In this document: in pieces, positions 56,490 to 64,000 of the stretch | How positions within the stretch are numbered: position 1 is the stretch's first letter | Layout: the number at the start of each line of letters is the position of its first letter | The notes under the pieces: model-generated | Seen by the model: only the letters and a program-made list of their open reading frames with translations | Told to the model about the DNA's origin: nothing | Database searches by the model: none | Assembly: GCF_013280595.1 (NCBI RefSeq) | Contig: NZ_JAAATY010000004.1 | Span: 163,820-227,819, forward strand | Length of the DNA stretch: 64,000 nt | DNA from: Kibdelosporangium persicum | GTDB taxonomy: Bacteria; Actinomycetota; Actinomycetes; Mycobacteriales; Pseudonocardiaceae | Direction: 5' to 3' | Program-made: the position numbers and the translations under genes

Positions 56490-56695
56490 CACGACCCTCC
56501 CAACGGGTCACTTCCCCGGCGTACAGCCGTTTGGAAGCCCTTAGGAGGCCACGCTACCGCGAGACCGATTGAGGTGTTCGGCCTGAAAGTGGCGATTTGG
56601 TAACGGCGGCCGTGCCGTCCCGGTTGCCCGAGTGGACACTCAAAACAGGTCGGCCAGGCATCTTCGCAGGTGAGAGCGGTTCACACCGCAGTGGT

Positions 56696-57841
56696 CTAGA
56701 CCGTTGGACAGCGTGGGACGCCGCCTTCGGTGTTCCGGCCCTTTTCGATGAAGGCGATGTTGTGGTACACGTGCAGGCCGGTCACGTTGGCCGCGGCGTA
56801 CCCGCCGATACCCGCCACCGGCAGCTCCTCGTGGTGTAGACCATCCGTCAGCGTCTTCAGCAGGCCGAGTGACGTGCCGCCGCAGTCGGCCGGATCCTCG
56901 CTGCCGCCATAGCTTGGCCGGTACGAGGTCCACAAGTCCTCGATGACGTAATACCCGCCAGTTCGCACGTATGGCAAAAGAGCGGCGAAGGACGAGCGGA
57001 CGTGCTCGTTGATGTGACTGCCGTCGTCGATGACGACGTCGAACGGGCCGTATTGCCCGGCAATCCGCACCAGGGCGTCAGTGTCGCTCTGGTCGGCCCG
57101 CAGCGTGGTGATCCGCTGCTCGTCCAGGTGTGACTGGTCAGAAATGTCTAGACCAAAGATCCAGGACCGCGGAAAGTAGTGTTTCCACATCCGCAACGAG
57201 CCGCCGTCGAACGCGGAGTCGTATCCGCCGAAGCCGATTTCCAGGACGCGCAACGATTCCCGGCGCAATGGGCGCAAATGCCGTTCGTACCGCGGCCCGA
57301 ACCGATGGACTAGACCATTTTTGGCCGACCGGTGACGCACCGCGAGTTTCGCCAGATCCGGCGCTTTCGACGTGCATCCTTCGAGCACCGCGTGCACCGC
57401 TTGGGCGGCCGCACCGAGATAAGCGAGTTGTTCCGGACTGGTCGAACTGCCCGGACCGGCCTTGGTCGCCCGTGGCAGCGGAGTCGTCGCGCGCGCCGCG
57501 GATTCGAGGTTGTCGCGTGACCCGAACAGTTCCCTGGCCAGTTCGGCGACGTCGTAGTCGATCCGCATGGCCACCCGCTTGTCCGGCGACGGCTGCGGGA
57601 TCAGGTCGACCGGAACGCCTTTCGCCGCGCGGATGAAGTACGGGATGGTCAGGCCCTTGGTCATGATGCGCACCTCGATCACGACGGGCCAGTCGTTGTC
57701 GGGGATGCCTGCACGGAACAGGACCTCGTCGATCAGGATCGACGCCACCTGCTCCGGCCGCATCGCGGCGGTCACCGCGTCGAGCTCGGCGGCACCGGAA
57801 CCGGCCGCTCGAACCAGCTGCTCGACTGCCTTGTGCGTCAT
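56696..57841 (-). CDS. MycE-like SAM-dependent O-methyltransferase
   Basis: This 381-residue enzyme resembles the macrolide-sugar O-methyltransferase MycE. An N-terminal auxiliary domain (residues 1-115) is followed by a Rossmann methyltransferase with motif I VLEIGFGGYDSAFDGGSLRMW (residues 199-219), GLDISDQSHLD (Asp232) and the metal/catalytic block VVIDDGSHINEH (Asp272, Asp273, His276). Such enzymes are Mg-dependent and methylate hydroxyls of sugars or sugar-like scaffolds. ATG 57841 excludes an unsupported 5' extension. It is divergent from the PhyH-like oxygenase with a shared 316-base promoter region. The substrate is unknown. Confidence 0.9.
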   Translation of the reverse strand: MTHKAVEQLVRAAGSGAAELDAVTAAMRPEQVASILIDEVLFRAGIPDNDWPVVIEVRIMTKGLTIPYFIRAAKGVPVDLIPQPSPDKRVAMRIDYDVAELARELFGSRDNLESAARATTPLPRATKAGPGSSTSPEQLAYLGAAAQAVHAVLEGCTSKAPDLAKLAVRHRSAKNGLVHRFGPRYERHLRPLRRESLRVLEIGFGGYDSAFDGGSLRMWKHYFPRSWIFGLDISDQSHLDEQRITTLRADQSDTDALVRIAGQYGPFDVVIDDGSHINEHVRSSFAALLPYVRTGGYYVIEDLWTSYRPSYGGSEDPADCGGTSLGLLKTLTDGLHHEELPVAGIGGYAAANVTGLHVYHNIAFIEKGRNTEGGVPRCPTV

Positions 57842-58157
57842 CGAATCGTGCCTTCCCCTGGGATGATCGCTGTCCGCACGGTATCCGGTTGTGGTGCGGT
57901 GTTTCCTCAGTCCACAGCCGGAAGCCCGGCCTCCGCCTGTGGTCTGACCGGACCGGCGGCGACCACATCCGGCCCGGTTCGCTGATCCGGACACGATCCT
58001 GTTATCTGGTGGTAAGTTCACGTCACCCGTTGTGTCCGAGATGTCACCGGATCGCTTCAACCTGGTGGATGAGGCCAGATTCCAGTCCGGCGACTGACGA
58101 CAACCCCTCCTCGCGCTGGAAAAGTAGCTCGCAAGATCGTTCAGCAGAGGTGATGAC
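57842..58157. promoter_or_regulatory. divergent promoter region between methyltransferase and oxygenase
   Basis: There is no gene in these 316 bases. TGTGGTC (57938-57944) and GACCACA (57961-57967) form an inverted repeat with a 16-base spacer, and CAGTC-CGGC-GACTG (58083-58096) forms a second, smaller dyad nearer the oxygenase start. Either could be an operator for the cluster regulators. No promoter hexamers stand out. Confidence 0.45.
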
Positions 58158-59174
58158 ATGATCGATTCTGATCGGTATACGCACCGAGCTTCCTCCGCTC
58201 TTCCCTACTACAGCGCCGACGGCGAGAGTTACCGCGCCGAGACGGCCTTGCGGGACCTCGAGAAAACCCTGCCACTGCGCGTTCTGTCCGAATCGGACTT
58301 CGAGTTCTGGCAGACCTACGGGTACGTCGTGGTGAAGGAGGCGATTCCGCGCGAGCATGCCCGGCGGTTGCACGACTTCGCCTGGGAGTTCCAGGGTCTG
58401 GACCCGGACCGGCCGGAGACCTGGTACCCGGAGCGGCATTTCGCGTCCGACCTGGAACGCGACCTGTACGTCTACGGCCTGGTTGAGGCGTACCACCATC
58501 AGTTGATGTGGGACAGCCGCCAGACCCAACGGGTCTACGACGCCTTCGTCGACGTGTGGGACTGCGAAGAGCTGTGGGTCACGTTGGACCGGCTCAACCT
58601 GAACCCGCCGAACGTCCGCAACCGGGACTGGAGCGTCATTCCGCGCACCGACCGGGGCTTCGACATGGACCTGCACTGGGACGTCGACACCACGCTCGGC
58701 ATGCCGCCGCAGCGTGTCCAGGGCATCATCGCCCTGAACGACACGTCACCGGACCGTGGCGGTTTCCAGTGCAATCCCGAGCTGTTCCGGCGCTTCACCG
58801 AATGGAAGCGCACGCAGCCGGCGGACCGTGATCCCATCCGCCCGGACGTCGACCGGTCGGCGTACCCGGTCATCAAGCCGCAGCTCGAAGCCGGTGACCT
58901 GCTGATCTGGAACGGGTTGCTGGCACACGGCGCGGCACCGAACCAGTCCGCGTCCGGTGTGCGGGTCGCGCAGTACCTGGCGATGATGCCCGCGCTGGAA
59001 TCACACGACGAGCTCCGGCAGTCGAGGGTCGACTCCTGGCGTCATCTCCGGACGCCGGAGTGGAACGCGACGCTCATCGGCGACAAGGACCAGCACGAGT
59101 CACAGCGGTACTCGGCCGCGAAACTGTCCGGCCTGGGCGAGAGATTGCTGGGCCTGCGGTCATGGCACGAGTGA
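58158..59174 (+). CDS. phytanoyl-CoA dioxygenase (PhyH)-family Fe(II)/2-oxoglutarate oxygenase
   Basis: This 338-residue non-haem iron enzyme has the metal triad His173-Trp-Asp175 and His257, and the 2-oxoglutarate-binding Arg269 in SGVRVAQY. The double-stranded beta-helix core spans about residues 130-275. PhyH proteins in actinomycetes usually hydroxylate or halogenate metabolite scaffolds or amino acids; since Asp175 is present, hydroxylation or a related oxidation is expected rather than halogenation. ATG 58158 follows GAGGTG. It is the first of five same-strand genes ending with the exporter. Confidence 0.9.
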   Translation: MIDSDRYTHRASSALPYYSADGESYRAETALRDLEKTLPLRVLSESDFEFWQTYGYVVVKEAIPREHARRLHDFAWEFQGLDPDRPETWYPERHFASDLERDLYVYGLVEAYHHQLMWDSRQTQRVYDAFVDVWDCEELWVTLDRLNLNPPNVRNRDWSVIPRTDRGFDMDLHWDVDTTLGMPPQRVQGIIALNDTSPDRGGFQCNPELFRRFTEWKRTQPADRDPIRPDVDRSAYPVIKPQLEAGDLLIWNGLLAHGAAPNQSASGVRVAQYLAMMPALESHDELRQSRVDSWRHLRTPEWNATLIGDKDQHESQRYSAAKLSGLGERLLGLRSWHE

Positions 59175-59199
59175 CCCGTCGGCGACACGGAGCAACAGC

Positions 59200-60507
59200 A
59201 TGCAGAAGATATGCCTGAGCCTGCCCACTAACCGGGCGTGCGCCGCCACGGTGTCCGCCCTGATCGAGGAGGCGGGGTACGCGGCGGACACCTTCGCGGT
59301 GGAAGTCCACGTCCTGATCCTGGATTCCTCTGACGAAGCCACGTTCGCCCGGCACGCGGAAGCCGCCTCCGGAGCACGCCCCGATGTGATCGTCCACCAC
59401 CTGAACGAATCGGCTCAGCGTGACCTGCTGTCCCGGACCGTGCGCGGTGCGGACGTGAGCGACCCGGATCGCTTGCTGGACTTGATGCTTCCGGACGGGG
59501 TGGCATACGGAGCCTGCACCAACCGCGCGTTCCTGTTCAGCTCGGCGCTGGGCTGTGCGTCGATCCACCGCAGGGACTCCGACAGCCGCTACCAGGAGCT
59601 GGGCGGCAGAAAGATCTTCCCGATCCAGCACGAACTGGGCACGCTGGGCAAGCGTGCGATCGACGCGGCCGACGCCGTGTCCGAGACAGACCTTGACCTG
59701 TCGCACGCACATCAGCCCGTGGTTCTGGCAGGCGCGTCCTTCGTCGGTGAGATGTCCGTGGACATCGACGAGATCCGTCAGCTGGATCCGGAGGTCTACT
59801 ACGACGTCGTCGGCCTGTGGGCGCCGAGCCGGGCGTCGGCCGCGGAACGGCGTGCCTTGGTCGACGAATCGTTCCTGGGCGCCGAGAACGCCACCTTCAC
59901 CAAAGATCGCGCCACTTTGACGGTCGTCGACCCGATGCACGTCGACATGTGCAACATCGCCTTCCACTCGGTGCACGAGCAGCTCCCGCTGCCCCCGGCG
60001 AAGCAGACCATCGGCAGTGACTACTTCCTGTTCCACGTGATCCGGCACGCGGCATTGCCTGGCGTGCACCACAACCGGCACATCGTCAACTACTACACGC
60101 CGGAGCGCCGGACGCCGGACGGGTTCGTCGACTACCAGACCCGGCTGGTCAAGTTTTTCCTGTCCATGCCGTACCTGCATCACGTCTACGACGCCATGGC
60201 CAAGGCAGGCAAGGAATTGGTGCGGGACAGGGCTTCCCTGGACGTCGCGCGGATCGCGGGTTTCGTCCGGGAGAGCATGCTGCTTTCCACGGAGGAGAAC
60301 GCGGGGAAGCTGGACGAGATCGACCGCGCGTACCGCAAACTCGGCGGCAAGTACGAGCGGCTCGCCGACCTGCTCAGCGGGCAACGGCGGCAGTTGATCG
60401 ACGCCGCCGTGCGGGACATGGACGACTTCGCGTTCCTGATCGACAACTGGCGGTCGCTCGTCCGGTCGGCCAGGTCCGCGGGCGTGCTCCAGCCCGCCGG
60501 TACGTGA
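59200..60507 (+). CDS. DUF6271-like protein, possible GT-A-type glycosyltransferase
   Basis: This 435-residue cytoplasmic protein matches, from memory, the DUF6271 family. The first strand and loop (KICLSLPTNRACAATVSALIEEA) and the DxD-like Asp126-Ser-Asp128 in HRRDSDSRYQ recall GT-A nucleotide-sugar transferases. Further conserved blocks are LMLPDGVAYGACTNRAFL, VDIDEIRQLDPEVYYDVVGLW, PMHVDMCNIAFHSV and IGSDYFLFHVIRH. The C-terminal 120 residues are helical. It lies 25 bases after the oxygenase and 3 bases before the decarboxylase. Transfer of a sugar or sugar-like group is inference; no activity is known for the family. Confidence 0.78.
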   Translation: MQKICLSLPTNRACAATVSALIEEAGYAADTFAVEVHVLILDSSDEATFARHAEAASGARPDVIVHHLNESAQRDLLSRTVRGADVSDPDRLLDLMLPDGVAYGACTNRAFLFSSALGCASIHRRDSDSRYQELGGRKIFPIQHELGTLGKRAIDAADAVSETDLDLSHAHQPVVLAGASFVGEMSVDIDEIRQLDPEVYYDVVGLWAPSRASAAERRALVDESFLGAENATFTKDRATLTVVDPMHVDMCNIAFHSVHEQLPLPPAKQTIGSDYFLFHVIRHAALPGVHHNRHIVNYYTPERRTPDGFVDYQTRLVKFFLSMPYLHHVYDAMAKAGKELVRDRASLDVARIAGFVRESMLLSTEENAGKLDEIDRAYRKLGGKYERLADLLSGQRRQLIDAAVRDMDDFAFLIDNWRSLVRSARSAGVLQPAGT

Positions 60508-60510
60508 GAC

Positions 60511-61695
60511 ATGGTCGAGTACGACTCGGTTCTCGCCGCACTGGCATCGGTCGGCGGGGACCAGCTGGTCTTCGACCTCGCCGGCATCCGGCAGCGGTAC
60601 GACTCCCTGGTCCGGGAACTGCCCGGCGCGGCCGTCCGGTTCGCGATCAAGTCGTGTCCGGCGCCTGAACTGCTGGATTTCCTGACCGAGTGGAACAGCG
60701 GCTTCGACGCGGCCAGCCCCAGGGAACTGGCGCTGGCGATCGAGGCGGGCGCGCCGATCGACCGGATCCACTACGGCAACACGGTCAAGTCCGATGAGGA
60801 CATTCTGGCCGCGTACCGCCTCGGGGTTCGGGACTTCGCCACCGACAGCGTGGAAGACGTCGTGTCGATCGCCGCCCATGCGCCTGGTTCACGGGTGTTC
60901 TGCCGGATCGCCACCTCGGGTGAGGGAGCGTTCTGGGGCCTCAGCCGCAAGTACGGGTGCTCGACGGTCGAGGCGGTCCGGGTGCTGGTCACGGCCAACT
61001 CGTTGGGGCTGAAGCCATCGGGCCTGTCGTTCCATGTCGGATCGCAGCAAATGACCGCCACGGCATGGACACGTGCCTTCGCCGATGTCGCCGAAGTGAT
61101 CGTGGCGTTGCGTGCGCACGGGATTGCGCCCGATCACGTCAACGTCGGCGGCGGTTTGCCCGCGCTCGGCTACCTGGACACGAACGGCACGCCGTTGGTA
61201 CCGCCCATCGGCGAGATGTTCGCGTCCATCAGGGCGGGCATGGCCGAGGTCCGGCGGGTGGCCGGGGCACCGATCGGCTTCAGGCTGGAGCCGGGGCGGC
61301 ATCTTGTCGCCGACAGCGGGGCGATCAAGGCCCGGGTGTCGCGCTTTGCCGTGCGGGAGCTGCGCGACGGTGAACGGGAGCACTGGCTCTACCTCAGTTG
61401 CGGGAAGTTCAACGGCCTGTACGAGCTGGATCAGGTCGTCTACCCGTTCGTGTTCCCGACGCACATCGGCGAGGAGTCCGCGCCTGCCGTCGTCGGCGGG
61501 CCGACGTGCGACAGTGACGACATCTTCTTCCAGGGACGGCCGGTGGTGCACGTGCCCACGTCGATCCGGTCCGGCGATCCAGTGTGGATTCTGTCCAGCG
61601 GCGCCTATTCGATCAGCTACACCACGGTCGGCTTCAACGGTTTCCCGCCGCTTCCGGCGACGTTCGTGCGCCCGTTGGAAGGAGTGGCGTGCTGA
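60511..61695 (+). CDS. fold-III PLP amino-acid decarboxylase (Orn/Lys/DAP type)
   Basis: This 394-residue enzyme is of the alanine-racemase-fold decarboxylases. The PLP lysine is Lys47 (RFAIKSCPAPELL), followed by SGFDAASPREL. His175 stacks on the cofactor (SFHVGSQ), the Gly loop is GGGLP (213-217), Glu260 lies in LEPGRHLVADSG, and the second-subunit Cys333-Asp334 (GPTCDSDDI) and Tyr366 complete the site. These residues are those of active dimeric decarboxylases. The substrate may be ornithine, lysine, diaminopimelate or a pathway-specific amino acid. It overlaps the acetyltransferase gene by 7 bases. Confidence 0.9.
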   Translation: MVEYDSVLAALASVGGDQLVFDLAGIRQRYDSLVRELPGAAVRFAIKSCPAPELLDFLTEWNSGFDAASPRELALAIEAGAPIDRIHYGNTVKSDEDILAAYRLGVRDFATDSVEDVVSIAAHAPGSRVFCRIATSGEGAFWGLSRKYGCSTVEAVRVLVTANSLGLKPSGLSFHVGSQQMTATAWTRAFADVAEVIVALRAHGIAPDHVNVGGGLPALGYLDTNGTPLVPPIGEMFASIRAGMAEVRRVAGAPIGFRLEPGRHLVADSGAIKARVSRFAVRELRDGEREHWLYLSCGKFNGLYELDQVVYPFVFPTHIGEESAPAVVGGPTCDSDDIFFQGRPVVHVPTSIRSGDPVWILSSGAYSISYTTVGFNGFPPLPATFVRPLEGVAC

Positions 61696-62159
61696 TCCGT
61701 GCGGTGGCCGACGAGGATTGGGACAGCATCGCGACTCTGGAAGCCGGTGCCTACCAGGACCTCGGGCTCTCCGAGGACCTGTCGGTGCTGAAGTCACGCG
61801 CGCAGACCGCCTTCGTGCTGGAGCTCGACGGGACGACGGCCGGGTACGTCCTCGCGTTGCCCTGGCGGCCTTTCCACTGCCCTGATCTGGGCCGTCCGGA
61901 ACGGGAAATCGTCGCTTCCACGAACCTGCACCTGCACGACATGGTGGTCGCCGACGAGCACCGACGGCGTGGGCTGGGACGGCTTCTGCTGTCCCGGCTC
62001 GTGCGGGCGGCCAAGGACGCGGGGTACGGGCGGATCTCGTTGGTGGCGATCGGGGGACGCGAGAAGTTCTGGTCGGCCAACGGTTTCCGGCCTCACCCGC
62101 AGATCACCGTGCCGAGCTGTTACGGCCCGGGCGCGCTGTACATGTCCACGGCGATATAG
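61689..62159 (+). CDS. GNAT-family N-acetyltransferase
   Basis: This 156-residue acetyl-CoA-dependent transferase has the core LHLHDMVVADEHRRRGLGRLLLSRLVRAA (residues 77-105) with the acetyl-CoA pyrophosphate loop RRRGLG, and the C-terminal strand/helix FWSANGFRPH. GTG 61689 overlaps the decarboxylase stop, so an amine made by that enzyme is the likely acceptor. It may serve biosynthesis or self-protection. Confidence 0.88.
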   Translation: MLIRAVADEDWDSIATLEAGAYQDLGLSEDLSVLKSRAQTAFVLELDGTTAGYVLALPWRPFHCPDLGRPEREIVASTNLHLHDMVVADEHRRRGLGRLLLSRLVRAAKDAGYGRISLVAIGGREKFWSANGFRPHPQITVPSCYGPGALYMSTAI

Positions 62160-62171
62160 GAAGTGGTTCCC

Positions 62172-63338
62172 ATGACACGGCAGTCCCTGCGGGCCGAGAT
62201 CGCGGTGGCCGCGTTCTTCCTCTGCCTCGGTTTCCAGTACGCCACCTGGACGTCGAGGTTGCCTGCCATCAAAGACACCTTGGGGCTGACCACCGGCCAA
62301 ACCGGACTGCTGATCCTGGCGTCCGGAGCGGGCGCGGCGGTGTCGTTCCCGCTCGTGACGGTGTTGATGCGCAAGCTCGGTTCCCGGAGCCTGGCAGGCG
62401 TTTCGGCGATCACCGTGGCGTTGTGCCTGATTCCGATCGCCCAAACGCCGCCGTACCCGGTGATGCTGGCGATCCTGTTCGTCAACGGGATTGGCTGCGC
62501 CTGTCTTGACGTCGCGATGAACGCACAGGGCGCGCTGCTCGAAGAGACCTACGAGCGGACCGTCATGTCCCGGTTGCACGCCGTTTTCAGCGGTGGCGGA
62601 CTGATCGGCGCGCTGGCGGCGGCCGGAGTCAGCAGTGTGACCCCGAACCTGACGGTCAACTTCGGGATCGCGGCCGCCTTCATCGTAGTGCTTGTCGCGT
62701 ACGCGTGGCCGCGGCTGTCGCCCGGTGATCTCGCGGGCCAGACGCGATCGTCCGAAAAGGTCAGACGCGGATTCACCCTGCCGACCCGCCTGGCTTTGCT
62801 GCTGGGCTTGGCAATGGCTTTCGCCACCGTTGTCGAAGGCGCGATGACCGACTGGTCTGCGGTGTATCTCAAGGATGTCGCCGGGGCGTCCGCCGAACTC
62901 GCGCCGATGGGCGTCGCGGTGTTCTCCGGCACGATGCTCGTGGCCCGGTTGTTCGCGGATCGCTGGCGGAGCCGTTGGGGGGACCGGCAGGTCGTCATGG
63001 TCGGGTGCACATTGGCTGCCATCGGGTTGTCGATCGGCCTTGTGTTCGGTGGCATCGTGCCGATGTTGGCCGGTATCGCGTGCGTGGGCCTCGGTGTGGC
63101 CGCGGCTGGTCCGTGCGTGTATGTCGCGGCGGCCAAGCAAGGTCCGGACGCCCTGACGTTGGTGGCCGCGACGGGCATCACCGGAATGCTGGCCGGGCCG
63201 CCGGTCATCGGCTACCTGGCCGAATTCAGCAGCCTCACGTGGGGCATGACGGCGGTCGCCGTCGCGGCGTTGCTCGTGGTGTTCTGTGCCACGCGGATTC
63301 CGTGGCCGGTGGCGGAGAAGCAGGATGCCCGAAGCTAG
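62172..63338 (+). CDS. MFS exporter
   Basis: This 388-residue major facilitator protein has 12 predicted helices. Landmarks are FFLCLGFQYATWTSRLPAIKDTLG (residues 14-37), a loop 2-3 motif VTVLMRKLGSRS, and the second-half ADRWRSRWGDRQ. The family includes YbjJ/FucP-like and antibiotic efflux members. ATG 62172 follows AGGAAG 8 bases upstream. It closes the oxygenase-to-acetyltransferase operon, so export of the end product is the natural role. Confidence 0.92.
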   Translation: MTRQSLRAEIAVAAFFLCLGFQYATWTSRLPAIKDTLGLTTGQTGLLILASGAGAAVSFPLVTVLMRKLGSRSLAGVSAITVALCLIPIAQTPPYPVMLAILFVNGIGCACLDVAMNAQGALLEETYERTVMSRLHAVFSGGGLIGALAAAGVSSVTPNLTVNFGIAAAFIVVLVAYAWPRLSPGDLAGQTRSSEKVRRGFTLPTRLALLLGLAMAFATVVEGAMTDWSAVYLKDVAGASAELAPMGVAVFSGTMLVARLFADRWRSRWGDRQVVMVGCTLAAIGLSIGLVFGGIVPMLAGIACVGLGVAAAGPCVYVAAAKQGPDALTLVAATGITGMLAGPPVIGYLAEFSSLTWGMTAVAVAALLVVFCATRIPWPVAEKQDARS

Positions 63339-63427
63339 AAACGGCCGATCAGTCGAACTCCCTTCTGTACAACGTTCTCAGGCAAACGTCAACCTGTGGC
63401 CGAAGTGCGCCAGGTCCCGGTGTGGTG

Positions 63428-63449
63428 CAACTGTTCAATCAGACAGTTG
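63428..63449. promoter_or_regulatory. inverted repeat between exporter and terminal regulator gene
   Basis: CAACTGT (63428-63434) and ACAGTTG (63443-63449) flank 8 bases. Upstream, CAGTCGAAC (63350-63358) equals one half of the published StrR-type site, but its partner half is not at the usual 11-base distance. The interval 63339-63573 carries no other gene. Confidence 0.45.
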
Positions 63450-63573
63450 AACCCCGGCGGCCGTGCGTCCCGGAAAGTTGCGTGGCCGTAGGCGGCTCGG
63501 GATGATCACCGCGGCTCTGGGCGAGCCGGCGCGTCCCGAGAAGTCCGACACGACAGGTTTGGGGAGTTCGGCT

Positions 63574-64000
63574 GTGACGTTTCCTGGTGCGAAAACGGAG
63601 ATCCTGGTGTGCAGCCCGCATCCGGTGATCAGGGAGGGGCTCGTCTCGATCATCGACCGCGATCCCGTGCTGACCGTGGCGGGTGATGCCGGGACCGGTG
63701 ACGCACTGGTGGAACTCGCCAGGACGCTGCGGCCCTCGATCGTGGTGACGGCCCACGTACCGCCGGCGCTGGACGCGATGCGGATCAGCGCGGCGCTCGG
63801 CCGGGGCACCGATCCCCGGGGCCGTCCACGGGTGGTCGCGCTGGTCGGCGACCTGGACCACCGGGAACTGCTGGAGATGATCCAGGCGGGAGTGCGCGGG
63901 ATCGTGCTGGAGGACATGATCTCCAGCGAGCTGACGTCGGCGTTGCGCACTGTCGCGTCAGGACTGATGGTGCTCGGTGTGCCCGCGATCGACAGCACGT
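63574..64000 (+). CDS. response-regulator-like protein with degenerate receiver domain, cut by the window edge
   Basis: The first 142 residues resemble a NarL-type receiver domain (ILVCSPHPVIREGLVSII). The acidic pair that normally precedes HPVxREG is replaced by Cys-Ser-Pro (13-15), and the phospho-acceptor Asp position is Ala60 (VVTAHVPP). Phosphorylation is therefore not expected, as in the atypical response regulators that read metabolites or cluster end products. GTG 63574 has GGGGAG 7 bases upstream; ATG 63502 is in frame. The DNA-binding part lies beyond the window. It borders the exporter and may control the cluster. Confidence 0.82.
   Translation, partial: MTFPGAKTEILVCSPHPVIREGLVSIIDRDPVLTVAGDAGTGDALVELARTLRPSIVVTAHVPPALDAMRISAALGRGTDPRGRPRVVALVGDLDHRELLEMIQAGVRGIVLEDMISSELTSALRTVASGLMVLGVPAIDST

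Larger units (their letters stand above)
56236..56695. other. 460-base gene-free stretch between regulator and methyltransferase
   Basis: No open frame with codon bias or homology is seen on either strand. It holds the regulator promoter, the palindrome at 56316-56332, a G/C hairpin at 56471-56489 and a small stem (GCGGT/ACCGC, 56676-56689) at the end of the methyltransferase gene. The part 56550-56690 is less GC-rich than its surroundings. Confidence 0.6.

Noticed and set aside
59074-60879. 601-codon minus-strand frame opposite the DUF6271-like gene
   Set aside because: Val/Arg/His-rich shadow with no motif; the plus-strand gene has conserved blocks and operon spacing.
63350-63358. Full StrR binding site at the end of the cluster
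   Set aside because: Only one half (CAGTCGAAC) is present; the partner at 11-base spacing is missing, so it is noted only as a half-site.

Overview
The window is high-GC actinobacterial DNA. GTG starts are common, stop/start overlaps of the ATGA, GTGA and TGATG type are frequent, and the genes include a fused F420-biosynthesis FbiC, EspC-like and NlpC/P60 type VII secretion-type proteins, and many TetR, HxlR and MerR regulators. The gene content fits Pseudonocardiaceae (Amycolatopsis, Kibdelosporangium, Lentzea, Saccharothrix and relatives). I cannot fix genus or species from sequence alone.

Layout. 1-9.5 kb: the 5' part of a methionyl-tRNA synthetase (cut by the window edge), fbiC, a small membrane protein, trpS, a YihY/BrkB-type membrane protein, and a tandem pair of D-Ala-D-Ala carboxypeptidase-like proteins, one of which has lost all three catalytic motifs. 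9.6-13.2 kb: a secreted M6 metalloprotease and an exported serine hydrolase. 13.3-16.7 kb: the sdhCDAB operon. 16.9-19.3 kb: a tightly overlapping three-gene membrane operon of unknown function. 19.5-25 kb: a BMP-type nucleoside ABC importer ending in cytidine deaminase. 25-29.8 kb: an accessory block (TetR with twin operators and a FAD monooxygenase, a PAP2 phosphatase, a two-component system). 29.8-34 kb: deoA, a coiled-coil protein and add. 34-43 kb: a conserved acidic protein, YbaB-like proteins, small regulator/enzyme pairs, type VII-type exported proteins and a paralogous pair of unknowns. 42.3-47 kb: deoC with two aldehyde dehydrogenase homologues, a DUF1707 protein and upp. 47-51 kb: TetR, a Doc-type toxin-antitoxin pair, MerR plus aldo/keto reductase, and an ECF sigma factor plus a DHFR-like reductase. 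51.5-55 kb: a large secreted subtilase.

The genes for import and breakdown of nucleosides (ABC importer, cdd, deoA, add, deoC with its aldehyde dehydrogenases, upp) are spread over about 28 kb. Together with trpS, the BrkB gene, dac and sdh they resemble, from memory, the trpS-dacB1-sdh-cdd-deoA-add-upp neighbourhood of Mycobacterium tuberculosis. Several later insertions interrupt it.

55.3-64 kb looks like a compact, undescribed specialised-metabolite locus. It holds a StrR/Bbr-type regulator, a MycE-like O-methyltransferase, a PhyH-type Fe(II)/2-oxoglutarate oxygenase, a DUF6271-like protein with a DxD motif, a fold-III PLP amino-acid decarboxylase, a GNAT acetyltransferase, an MFS exporter, and a response regulator with a degenerate receiver domain. 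No PKS or NRPS gene is visible.

Two repeat systems stand out. One is a family of four ~50-bp intergenic palindromes with CCTCGTGAGTG...CACTCACGAGG arms. The other is a 288-bp element between add and its convergent neighbour: eight 22-bp tandem units enclosed by perfect 25-bp terminal inverted repeats that begin directly after the add stop codon. No tRNA or rRNA gene, CRISPR array, prophage or insertion sequence was recognised.
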